From the NCBI GenBank assembly GCA_002293425.1, contig DBDE01000026.1, positions 1 to 20,688 on the forward strand: DNA of 20,688 nucleotides, read 5' to 3'. The notes below the pieces were generated by a model. It was given only the letters and a program-made list of their open reading frames with translations, was not told the DNA's origin and made no database searches. Shown one piece after another: positions 13,329 to 19,789 of the stretch. This stretch comes from Alistipes sp. UBA940. GTDB lineage: Bacteria; Bacteroidota; Bacteroidia; Bacteroidales; Rikenellaceae. The position numbers and the translations under genes are program-made. Numbering within the stretch: position 1 is the first letter of the stretch; each line of letters starts with the position of its first letter.

Positions 13329-15302
13329 TTGCTGCTTGAAAAGGTAAATAGTCCGGATGACCTTCGCAAGCTCTCTCTGGGGGAGCTTGCACAGTTTTGT
13401 GGGGAGCTCCGGCGTTTCATCATCGAGAGCTGTGCGCGGCGGCCGGGCCATCTCGCTTCCTCTTTGGGAGCGGTGGAGCTGGCGGTCGCGCTCCACTATG
13501 TTTACGACACGCCGCAGGACAAGATAATCTGGGATGTCGGTCATCAGGCCTATGCCCATAAGATCATCACGGGGCGAAGGGACGCTTTCGGTTCGTTGCG
13601 CCAGATGGGCGGCATTGCGGGCTTTCCGCGGCCGGAAGAGAGCCCGTTCGACGCCTTTATCGGGGGTCATTCCTCCAACTCCATCTCGGCGGCATTGGGT
13701 TTTTCGGTTGCCAACAAGTTGGAGGGGAGCGACGGTCGCGTGGTTGCGGTGATAGGCGACGGGGCGATGACGGGTGGATTGGCTTTCGAGGGGATGAACA
13801 ACGCGGGGGTGAGCGGGAGCGATATTCTGGTCGTGCTGAACGACAACCGCATTTCGATAGACCGGGGCACGGGGGCTTTGCGCGAATATCTTGTCGGCAT
13901 CTCAACCTCCAGACGCTATAATGCGTTCAAGACGTGGGTGTGGACGCTGTTTCGGCCCGGGAGCCGGGTTCACGGATTGTTGCGAAAGGCGTGGAACGGC
14001 ATCAAGCACGGGGTGTTGCAGCAGAGCAACCTTTTCGAGAGCTTCGGGTTTCGCTATTTCGGGCCGGTGGATGGTCACGACGTGGTTTCGCTGGTGAAGA
14101 TTTTGCGCGATCTGCGTGAGATCAAGGGACCCAAATTGTTGCACACCATAACCGTTAAGGGGAAGGGCTATACCCCCGCCGAACTCGACCAACCCACCTG
14201 GCACGCACCCGGGAGGTTCGACCCCCTGACGGGGGAGAGAAGTCAAGAGTCAAGAGTCAGGAGTCAAGAGTCGGATTGCCGCGTCGAACTTCGTTCTCCT
14301 CGCAATGACGGCGGCAAAGAATCGTCACTGCGAGGCGCGCAGCAAAGAAGCGGTCCGGAACCTGCGGCATCCGCCGCACCGCAACTCATAACTCATAACT
14401 CATCACTTATGACTCCCTGCCTTTGGCAGGATGTTTTCGGCCAGACGATATTGGAATTAGCCGAAAGCAACCCCCTGATCGTCGCCATCACGCCCGCGAT
14501 GCCGACGGGCAGCTCGCTCAACCTTATGATGGAGAGATTCCCCGCGCGCACGTTCGACGTGGGCATTGCCGAGGGCCACGCGGTGACCTTTGCCGCGGGT
14601 TTAGCCGCCGCAGGACAGGTGCCTTTCTGTGTGGTCTATTCCAGTTTTTTGCAACGGGCGTACGATAACATCATCCACGATGTAGCCATCGAGGGGCTGG
14701 GTGTGGTGCTGTGTGTCGACCGAGCGGGGTTGGTGGGCGAGGACGGCACCACCCATCAGGGGGTGTTCGATCTGGCGGCATTGTTGCCCGTGCCGAATTT
14801 AGTCATTGCGTCGCCTGCCGACGAGGTGGAGTTTCGCAACCTGATGTACACCGCTTCGAAGGCCGGCCGACCGTTCGTCATTCGCTATCCGCGCGGACGG
14901 GCGACGGGGGTCGAGTGGCGAAATGCAGGGTTTGAGGAGATAGAGACAGGCAAAGGCCGGACCATCCGCAGGTGCGACGGAGAGGTGGCTGTCGTCACAT
15001 TCGGTCCCGCACAGGTGCCGGACGGGGTGAGCCATTACGACCTGCGGTTTGCCAAGCCGCTGGACGAGGAACTTTTGCACCGGATCGGCAAAAAATACAA
15101 AAAGGTGATAACAGTGGAGGACGGGGTTATTCAGGGCGGCGTGGGTATGGCGATCGAAGCTTTTATGGCGAAAAACGGGTACACTCCCCGGATAGTCAAA
15201 CTCGGCGTGCCCGACCGTTTCATCCCCCACGGCACGGTGGAGGAGTTACGGTCGCTTTGCGGCTACGACCGCGACGGAATTTTAAAAATGATCAATGATT
15301 AG
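13329..15302 (+). CDS. dxs: 1-deoxy-D-xylulose-5-phosphate synthase with a repeat-encoded linker
   Basis: A 657-residue TPP enzyme condensing pyruvate and glyceraldehyde 3-phosphate, the first step of the MEP isoprenoid pathway. Features: RRPGHLASSLGAVELAVALHYVYDTPQDKIIWDVGHQAYAHKI, GGHSSNSISAALG, TPP motif GDGAMTGGLAFEGMNN..NDN, YFGPVDGHD, FDVGIAEGHAVTFAAGLA (catalytic-type Glu415), HQGVFDLAALLPVPN, RYPRG and GVIQGGVG. No ATG or GTG is available after the efp stop before the conserved N-terminus, so TTG 13329 is the likely start. Residues about 305-361, in the linker after WHAPGRFDPLTGER, are encoded by a repeat element. Relatives have a far shorter linker. Its last four bases overlap the convergent lipoprotein gene. 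Confidence 0.95.
   Translation: MLLEKVNSPDDLRKLSLGELAQFCGELRRFIIESCARRPGHLASSLGAVELAVALHYVYDTPQDKIIWDVGHQAYAHKIITGRRDAFGSLRQMGGIAGFPRPEESPFDAFIGGHSSNSISAALGFSVANKLEGSDGRVVAVIGDGAMTGGLAFEGMNNAGVSGSDILVVLNDNRISIDRGTGALREYLVGISTSRRYNAFKTWVWTLFRPGSRVHGLLRKAWNGIKHGVLQQSNLFESFGFRYFGPVDGHDVVSLVKILRDLREIKGPKLLHTITVKGKGYTPAELDQPTWHAPGRFDPLTGERSQESRVRSQESDCRVELRSPRNDGGKESSLRGAQQRSGPEPAASAAPQLITHNSSLMTPCLWQDVFGQTILELAESNPLIVAITPAMPTGSSLNLMMERFPARTFDVGIAEGHAVTFAAGLAAAGQVPFCVVYSSFLQRAYDNIIHDVAIEGLGVVLCVDRAGLVGEDGTTHQGVFDLAALLPVPNLVIASPADEVEFRNLMYTASKAGRPFVIRYPRGRATGVEWRNAGFEEIETGKGRTIRRCDGEVAVVTFGPAQVPDGVSHYDLRFAKPLDEELLHRIGKKYKKVITVEDGVIQGGVGMAIEAFMAKNGYTPRIVKLGVPDRFIPHGTVEELRSLCGYDRDGILKMIND
14241..14410 (+). 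mobile_element. Gene-less heptad-bounded repeat element in frame inside dxs
   Basis: Left: four AGTCAAG-type units plus AGTC (14241-14272), i.e. GAGTCAA. Right: AACTCAT x3 then CACTTAT (14383-14410), the inverse of GAGTTAT. Between them is an imperfect inverted repeat, 14272-14310 against 14323-14358, whose inner ends are CCTCGCAATGACG and CGTCACTGCGAGG, followed by TGCGG/CCGCA. This is the same plan as the coaBC element but without a gene. It encodes about 57 residues of linker. The CGTCAnTGCGAGG core resembles a dispersed repeat motif I recall from several bacterial genomes. The fourth right unit departs from AACTCAT exactly where the consensus would put an in-frame TAA. Confidence 0.7.
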
Positions 15303-15643
15303 TCCCAAATAGGCCGTTGCTGTGTCTCCCCCCTTGGTCGGTAGACGGGTTGCAGACGGCGCGTTTCGATGCGATAGAGCCGCCGCTCGGTGCTGAAATG
15401 GAAGAGCTTATAGCCCGACACCCAGCGATATTCGCCGTCGCCGCCATACTCCTCCATACTGAACGTTATGCCGTGCAGGGTGCGGTCGAACACACGTGCG
15501 CGGCCATCGGTCATCTTTTCGAACTCTTCGACGGTCATCCCCATCCGTGCTTTTTCGGCAAAGTCTGCCGCCGTCCAAAACATAGTCGATGCGCAGCCCG
15601 TGAGCCACAGCGCGGAGATGACAATAAAAACAATCTTCTTCAT
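15299..15643 (-). CDS. Small lipoprotein, possibly BamE/SmpA-like
   Basis: A 114-residue predicted lipoprotein: MKKIVFIVISALWLTGCASTMFW has a type II signal peptide with lipobox LTGC. The mature part has ARMGMTVEEFEKM, reminiscent of the BamE/SmpA 'GM..eEV' helix, followed by beta-prone segments (GITFSMEEYGG, YRWVSGYKLFHFSTERRLYRIE). The BamE resemblance is only a pattern judgement. It overlaps the murA stop by four bases (ATGA), so it is translated from the murA transcript, and its last four bases overlap the dxs stop on the other strand. Confidence 0.75.
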   Translation of the reverse strand: MKKIVFIVISALWLTGCASTMFWTAADFAEKARMGMTVEEFEKMTDGRARVFDRTLHGITFSMEEYGGDGEYRWVSGYKLFHFSTERRLYRIETRRLQPVYRPRGETQQRPIWD

Positions 15644-16941
15644 TTTCTAACGATTTTTGCTCCTAATGCGTTCAGGCGGCCGTCTATGTTTTGATAGCCG
15701 CGGTCGATCTGGTCGATATTCTGGATCACGCTGGTACCCTCGGCCGACATTGCGGCGATGAGCAACGCCACCCCCGCACGAATATCGGGCGAGGTCATAC
15801 TGGTGGCACGAAGCCGAAAAGCGTGGTCGTGACCGATAACGGTCGCGCGGTGCGGATCGCAAAGTATTATCTGCGCCCCCATATCTATCAACTTGTCGAC
15901 AAAAAACAATCTGCTTTCGAACATCTTCTGGTGTATCAACACGCTCCCGCGGGCCTGTGTCGCCACAACCAGAAAGACACTCAACAGGTCGGGCGTCAAT
16001 CCTGGCCACGGGGCGTCGGCAATGGTCATAATGCTCCCGTCGATGAAGCTCTCGATGCAATAGTGCTCCTGCCGCGGCACGTGGATGTCGTCCCCCCTTT
16101 GTTCAAAACGTATTCCCATCCGCGAAAATTGTTGCGGAATGATGCCCAACTCCTCATAGCCGACATTTTTGATGGTTATCTCGCTTTGGGTCATCGCGGC
16201 CATACCGATGAACGAACCCACCTCGATCATATCGGGCAGACACCTGTGGCACGTTCCTCCCAGCTCCCCCACCCCCTCGATGGTGAGCAGGTTGGAGGCT
16301 ATGCCCGAAATTTTCGCCCCCATCCGGTTGAGCATTTTGCACAGTTGCTGGATGTATGGTTCGCACGCGGCGTTGTAGATTGTGGTGAATCCGCGCGCCA
16401 TCACCGCCGCCATCACAATGTTGGCCGTTCCGGTCACCGACGCTTCGTCGAGCAACATATAGGTCCCCTTCAACTCGCCACTCACACTGAAAAAGTCCTC
16501 CCCGCCGTCGAAATCGAATTGTGCTCCCAGCTTCTGAAATCCGATGAAGTGGGTATCCAGCCTTCTGCGCCCTATTTTGTCGCCCCCGGGTTTGGGCAGA
16601 TGGGCGATGCCGAAGCGCGCCAATAGGGGGCCCATTATCATCACGCTCCCCCTCAGCCGTGTCGCCCGTTGCCGGAAATCGAGACTTTTCATATAGTCCA
16701 GATCTATATCGGCGGCACAAAAGCTCCATTCGTCGTCCGACAAACGCTCCACCTCCACCCCCAGACATTCGAGCAGTTCGATCAGTTGGATCACATCGAC
16801 AATTGCCGGCACGTTGCCGACGACCACCCTTTCGGGGGTGAGCAAAACGGCACATATCACCTGCAAGGCTTCGTTTTTCGCGCCTTGTGCCGTGATCTCG
16901 CCTTTCAGGGAGCGACCTCCCGTAACCTCGAATAGAGCCAT
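15640..16941 (-). CDS. murA: UDP-N-acetylglucosamine 1-carboxyvinyltransferase with Asp at the Cys115 position
   Basis: A 433-residue EPSP-synthase-fold enzyme that transfers enolpyruvate to UDP-GlcNAc, the first committed step of peptidoglycan synthesis. Features: MALFEVTGGRSLKGEITAQGAKNEAL (Lys-Asn of the active site), RATRLRGSVMIMGPLLARFG, KPGGDKIGRRRLDTHFIGFQKLGA, SVTGTANIVMAAVMARG, CEPYIQQLCKMLNRMGAKI, WPGLTPDLLS and FESRLFFVDKLIDMGA. Asp121 stands where E. coli has Cys115, the residue alkylated by fosfomycin; a natural Cys-to-Asp change is known to give fosfomycin insensitivity in other MurA enzymes. ATG 16941 follows a leftward -7 box. The downstream lipoprotein overlaps by four bases. 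Confidence 0.96.
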   Translation of the reverse strand: MALFEVTGGRSLKGEITAQGAKNEALQVICAVLLTPERVVVGNVPAIVDVIQLIELLECLGVEVERLSDDEWSFCAADIDLDYMKSLDFRQRATRLRGSVMIMGPLLARFGIAHLPKPGGDKIGRRRLDTHFIGFQKLGAQFDFDGGEDFFSVSGELKGTYMLLDEASVTGTANIVMAAVMARGFTTIYNAACEPYIQQLCKMLNRMGAKISGIASNLLTIEGVGELGGTCHRCLPDMIEVGSFIGMAAMTQSEITIKNVGYEELGIIPQQFSRMGIRFEQRGDDIHVPRQEHYCIESFIDGSIMTIADAPWPGLTPDLLSVFLVVATQARGSVLIHQKMFESRLFFVDKLIDMGAQIILCDPHRATVIGHDHAFRLRATSMTSPDIRAGVALLIAAMSAEGTSVIQNIDQIDRGYQNIDGRLNALGAKIVRK

Positions 16942-16967
16942 CTGTGTGTGAACCTGCTAATTTTTTG

Positions 16968-16975
16968 CAAAGATA
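16968..16975 (-). promoter_or_regulatory. -7 box for murA
   Basis: Minus-strand TATCTTTG at 16975-16968, with the murA ATG about 26 bases downstream. It sits back to back with the tRNA promoter; only 11 bp separate the two -7 boxes. Confidence 0.75.
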
Positions 16976-16986
16976 ATAATTTTATC

Positions 16987-16994
16987 TATCTTTG
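16987..16994 (+). promoter_or_regulatory. -7 box for the tRNA gene
   Basis: TATCTTTG, with TTTG at 16964-16967 placed 19 bp upstream as a good -33 element. The tRNA begins 12 bases downstream. The -33/-7 span encloses the leftward murA -7 box, so RNA polymerase could not occupy both promoters at once. Confidence 0.8.
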
Positions 16995-17006
16995 CGACCG
17001 CATTGC

Positions 17007-17080
17007 GGCGGGTTAGCTCAGCTGGTTAGAGCGCATGATTCATAATCATGAGGTCCGGGGTTCAAGTCCCCGACCCGCTA
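17007..17080 (+). tRNA. tRNA with CAU anticodon (elongator Met, or Ile2)
   Basis: A 74-nt cloverleaf. Acceptor GGCGGGT pairs with ACCCGCT (G1-U72 wobble). D arm GCTC..GAGC. Anticodon arm CATGA-TTCATAA-TCATG with anticodon CAT at 17041-17043. T arm CGGGG-TTCAAGT-CCCCG. Discriminator A73; CCA is not encoded. The lack of a 1-72 mismatch and of GGG/CCC in the anticodon stem argues against initiator tRNA. Elongator Met and Ile2 (lysidine-modified C34) cannot be firmly separated by eye; Met is favoured because it precedes a methionine-synthesis gene. Confidence 0.95.
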
Positions 17081-17086
17081 CGCTTC

Positions 17087-17116
17087 AAAAATTCAAGCCG
17101 CAAGGCTTGGATTTTT
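17087..17116 (+). terminator. Strong GCAA-loop hairpin between tRNA and metY
   Basis: AAAAATTCAAGCC (17087-17099), loop GCAA (17100-17103), GGCTTGGATTTTT (17104-17116). The 13-bp stem has one G-U pair, and its 3' arm ends in a T-run. It begins six bases after the tRNA and fits an intrinsic terminator or processing barrier. The GNRA tetraloop resembles other palindromes in the window (12197-12218, 12583-12600). Confidence 0.7.
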
Positions 17117-17117
17117 C

Positions 17118-17124
17118 TATTTTG
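17118..17124 (+). promoter_or_regulatory. Possible weak promoter box for metY
   Basis: TATTTTG has one base fewer than TAnnTTTG and lies just past the hairpin, ten bases before the metY ATG. It could give metY its own short-leader transcript if the hairpin stops the tRNA transcript. The match is imperfect. Confidence 0.3.
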
Positions 17125-17134
17125 TAAAACACCT

Positions 17135-18403
17135 ATGAGAAAACAAACCATTTGTGTCCAGGGGGGCTGGGAGCCCCGCAAGGGCGAGCCAAGGGTCGTG
17201 CCGATCTATCAGAGCACCACTTTTAAGTACGAAACGTCGGAGCAGATGGCCGACCTGTTCGACCTCAAAGCAAGCGGATATTTCTACACCCGCCTGCAAA
17301 ATCCCACCAACGACGCCGTCGCCGCCAAGATTTGCGCGCTCGAAGGGGGCGTCGCGGCTATGCTTACCTCGTCGGGCCAGGCGGCCAACTTCTATGCCCT
17401 GCTCAATATCTGCTCGGCGGGCGACCACTTTGTGAGCTCCTCGTCGCTCTATGGCGGCACCTATAACCTCTTTGCCGTGACGATGAAAAAGCTGGGAATA
17501 GAGGTGACTTTCATCGACGTCGATGCCTCGGAAGAGGATATTGCAAAGGCTTTCCGGCCCAACACCAAGGCCCTGTTCGGCGAGGCGATCGCCAATCCGG
17601 CGATGACGGTGCTCGACATCGAGAAGTTTGCCCGCGTGGCCCATTCGCAGGGGGTGCCTCTGATCGTGGACAACACCTTTCCGACGCCGCTCAACTGCTC
17701 GCCGTTCGAATGGGGGGCCGACATCGTCACCCACTCCACCTCCAAATATATGGATGGCCACGCGACGGCGGTCGGCGGGGCGATAGTGGACAGCGGCAAC
17801 TTCGATTGGATGAAGTATGGCGATAAGTTCCCCGGACTGACCACTCCGGACGACTCCTATCACGGGTTAGTCTATGCCGAAACTTTCGGCAAGGGGGCGT
17901 ATATCACCAAGGCGACGGCGCAGTTGATGCGCGATCTGGGCTCCATTCAGTCGCCTCAGAATGCCTTTTTGTTGAATATCGGGCTGGAGACCCTCCACTT
18001 GCGGATGGAGCGGCATTGCAGCAATGCGTTGAAGGTTGCCCAATTTTTGAAAGACCATCCCCGGGTGGCGTGGGTTCGCTATCCGGCGTTGAAGGGGGAC
18101 AAATATTACGACCTGGCGCAAAAGTATATGCCCCGCGGAACGTGCGGCGTGCTCACTTTCGGACTGAAGGGCGGAAGGGATGAGTCGATTGGGTTTATCG
18201 ATTCGTTGAAGTTTGTCTCGATCGTCACCCACGTGGCCGATGCGCGGAGCAGTGTGCTCCACCCCGCGAGCCATACCCACAGGCAGTTGACCGACCAGCA
18301 GCTGGCTCAGGCGGGTGTTGCGCCCGACCTTATCCGCCTCTCGGTCGGCATCGAGGATGCGGATGATATTCTGGACGACCTGCGGCAGGCGTTATCGAGG
18401 TAA
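17135..18403 (+). CDS. metY: O-acetylhomoserine sulfhydrylase (PLP-dependent, MetY-type)
   Basis: A 422-residue Cys/Met-metabolism PLP enzyme that most likely makes homocysteine from O-acetylhomoserine and sulfide. Features: TICVQGGWEPRKGEPRVVPIYQSTTFKY, YTRLQNPTND, LTSSGQAANFYALL, SSSSLYGGTYNLF, VDNTFPTPLNCSPFEWGADIVTHSTSKYMDGHA with PLP-binding Lys204, and the C-terminal SIVTHVADARSSVLHPASHTHRQL..IRLSVGIED. The long insert around LTTPDDSYHGLVYAETFG and the length near 425 favour MetY over the shorter cystathionine gamma-synthase/lyase type. The upstream frame running through the tRNA is rejected; ATG 17135 starts the family N-terminus. Together with thrA it points to methionine synthesis from homoserine. 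The last 12 bases overlap the convergent propeller gene. Confidence 0.93.
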   Translation: MRKQTICVQGGWEPRKGEPRVVPIYQSTTFKYETSEQMADLFDLKASGYFYTRLQNPTNDAVAAKICALEGGVAAMLTSSGQAANFYALLNICSAGDHFVSSSSLYGGTYNLFAVTMKKLGIEVTFIDVDASEEDIAKAFRPNTKALFGEAIANPAMTVLDIEKFARVAHSQGVPLIVDNTFPTPLNCSPFEWGADIVTHSTSKYMDGHATAVGGAIVDSGNFDWMKYGDKFPGLTTPDDSYHGLVYAETFGKGAYITKATAQLMRDLGSIQSPQNAFLLNIGLETLHLRMERHCSNALKVAQFLKDHPRVAWVRYPALKGDKYYDLAQKYMPRGTCGVLTFGLKGGRDESIGFIDSLKFVSIVTHVADARSSVLHPASHTHRQLTDQQLAQAGVAPDLIRLSVGIEDADDILDDLRQALSR

Positions 18404-19465
18404 TTCGAGCCGATACAGACGCCCCGACTCCGACCCGAAGTAGAGCGCGTCGCCACTGACCGCCGGAGACGAGACCACCCCGTCGGCTATCTGCCAGTGG
18501 TGCAACTCCGATCGGGTTCGGGCATCGAATATCGTTACGTCGGCCCGCCGCCGCTCCGGTTCGTGGAGCGTGTAGACATCGGTGGCAACGGCTATGACGC
18601 ACTCCTTCCACTGCACGGGTTGGGTGTACCCGTTGGTGCGGATGGGCAACAGGTCGCGGAACTCTCCGCTCTCCCTGTCGAGGAGCAGCATCGAGAACTC
18701 GTCCGAGGTGCACGCCCACAAAACATCGCCCACCACCAATGAGCCTCCCGAAAACCACGTCGTGGGGTCTTTTGAAAAGCTCGTCCAAAGCACCTCGCCC
18801 GTGCGGGCATCCACACAACTCATCCGGCAATTGCGTCCCGCCAGATAGACGCGGTCGCCCGTCACACACATCGGAGCAAATATCCTGTCCCCCACCGGAG
18901 TGCGAAACGTTTCGCGCATGCTCTTCGCGTCGAGGCTCACCAAATCACCCGCGTGGTCGACCCACAGCAGGCGGCCGTCCGGAAGATATTCAACCCCGCA
19001 GGCAACGTTGCCCCGATTTCGGGCGGGATGTCGGCGGACAACATCATCGCTCACCTCAAAAATGTCGCCATTCAGGGCCGCCAGCCACACGTCGCCCTCG
19101 TCGTCCACCGCCACCGAGGAGTCATTCCAAGCCCAATCGTCGTCGCTCACCCTCGACCCTCCGGACGCCGGCAACTCCACCCTGGCGATCTCTTCGCCGC
19201 TCTTCGCATCGAGCACATAGAGGGTGTTCGCGGCATTGAAAACTATCCGTTCGCCTGTCACCACCGGCCGGCACTCCACCGCGTCATCGGTCGTGATGCT
19301 CCACAGCTCCTGTCCGCCGGAACCGTCGACGGCATAAAACCGGCAATCCTCGGAGCCGAAAAACAGAACGTTCTCGCTCGCAACGACGGCAGAACGAATC
19401 GGTGCCTCGGCCTCGAAAATCACCTCGGGGGAGGAGGCCAAAAGCGCAAGAGTAAGTGCTATCAT
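18392..19465 (-). CDS. PQQ-type beta-propeller repeat protein, probably exported
   Basis: A 357-residue protein with recurring PQQ/WD-like blades: CRFYAVDGSGGQELWSI, TLYVLDAKSGEEIARV, DLVSLDAKSMRETF, MSCVDARTGEVLWTSF, MLLLDRESGEFRDL, VTIFDARTRSELHHW, ALYFGSESGRLYRLEL. These form a propeller like that of BamB or of PQQ-domain proteins, but no cofactor-binding residues can be claimed. The N-terminus MIALTLALLASS is short and hydrophobic without a basic n-region, so export is uncertain. It follows the DUF1622 gene after six bases and probably shares its transcript. The role is unknown; binding or scaffolding is typical of the fold. Confidence 0.8.
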   Translation of the reverse strand: MIALTLALLASSPEVIFEAEAPIRSAVVASENVLFFGSEDCRFYAVDGSGGQELWSITTDDAVECRPVVTGERIVFNAANTLYVLDAKSGEEIARVELPASGGSRVSDDDWAWNDSSVAVDDEGDVWLAALNGDIFEVSDDVVRRHPARNRGNVACGVEYLPDGRLLWVDHAGDLVSLDAKSMRETFRTPVGDRIFAPMCVTGDRVYLAGRNCRMSCVDARTGEVLWTSFSKDPTTWFSGGSLVVGDVLWACTSDEFSMLLLDRESGEFRDLLPIRTNGYTQPVQWKECVIAVATDVYTLHEPERRRADVTIFDARTRSELHHWQIADGVVSSPAVSGDALYFGSESGRLYRLELPR

Positions 19466-19471
19466 TGTTCT

Positions 19472-19789
19472 TTAAGATTGTAAATCTTTGATCTCGCGGG
19501 CGAGGAAGACCGACAGAACGGTTCGCAGCACCACGATGCTGGCCAACACCACCAACTCGCGATAGGTCGGTTCGACTATGGTGCGGATAATGTCGGCCGC
19601 GATGAGCAGCTCGAGCCCCAGCAGCAGATTACCGCCGAACTCGGCCCTGAGCCGCTGAACGCTGCCGGCCTCGTCGTGCCTCAACAACGAACGAACCCAC
19701 GACACGATGGCCACCACCGTTCCGTAGACGATTATGGCGACGCTCACCAGAGCGATCCCCTGCGAGATGTAAGCTATGACGGTGTTCAT
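19472..19789 (-). CDS. DUF1622-family small membrane protein
   Basis: A 105-residue protein with three hydrophobic stretches: about residues 5-35 (VIAYISQGIALVSVAIIVYGTVVAIVSWV), about 52-68 (NLLLGLELLIAADIIRTIV) and about 78-96 (ELVVLASIVVLRTVLSVFL). RAEFGGNLLLGLELLIAADIIRTI is the characteristic core of DUF1622. It is an inner-membrane protein of unknown function. The start overlaps the aldo/keto reductase stop by four bases (ATGA). A 6-bp palindrome AAGATT-GTA-AATCTT (19474-19488) covers its last codons. Confidence 0.85.
   Translation of the reverse strand: MNTVIAYISQGIALVSVAIIVYGTVVAIVSWVRSLLRHDEAGSVQRLRAEFGGNLLLGLELLIAADIIRTIVEPTYRELVVLASIVVLRTVLSVFLAREIKDLQS

Noticed and set aside
14230..14415. 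dxs as a pseudogene because of the odd linker
   Set aside because: The frame is open throughout, all catalytic motifs on both sides are intact, and the insert falls in a naturally variable linker.
17048..17134. N-terminal extension of metY through the tRNA
   Set aside because: The extra codons lie inside the tRNA and the hairpin; the family N-terminus matches ATG 17135.
17081..17134. SAM riboswitch or T-box before metY
   Set aside because: Only about 50 bp lie between the tRNA and metY and they are accounted for by one simple hairpin; no riboswitch core motifs are visible.
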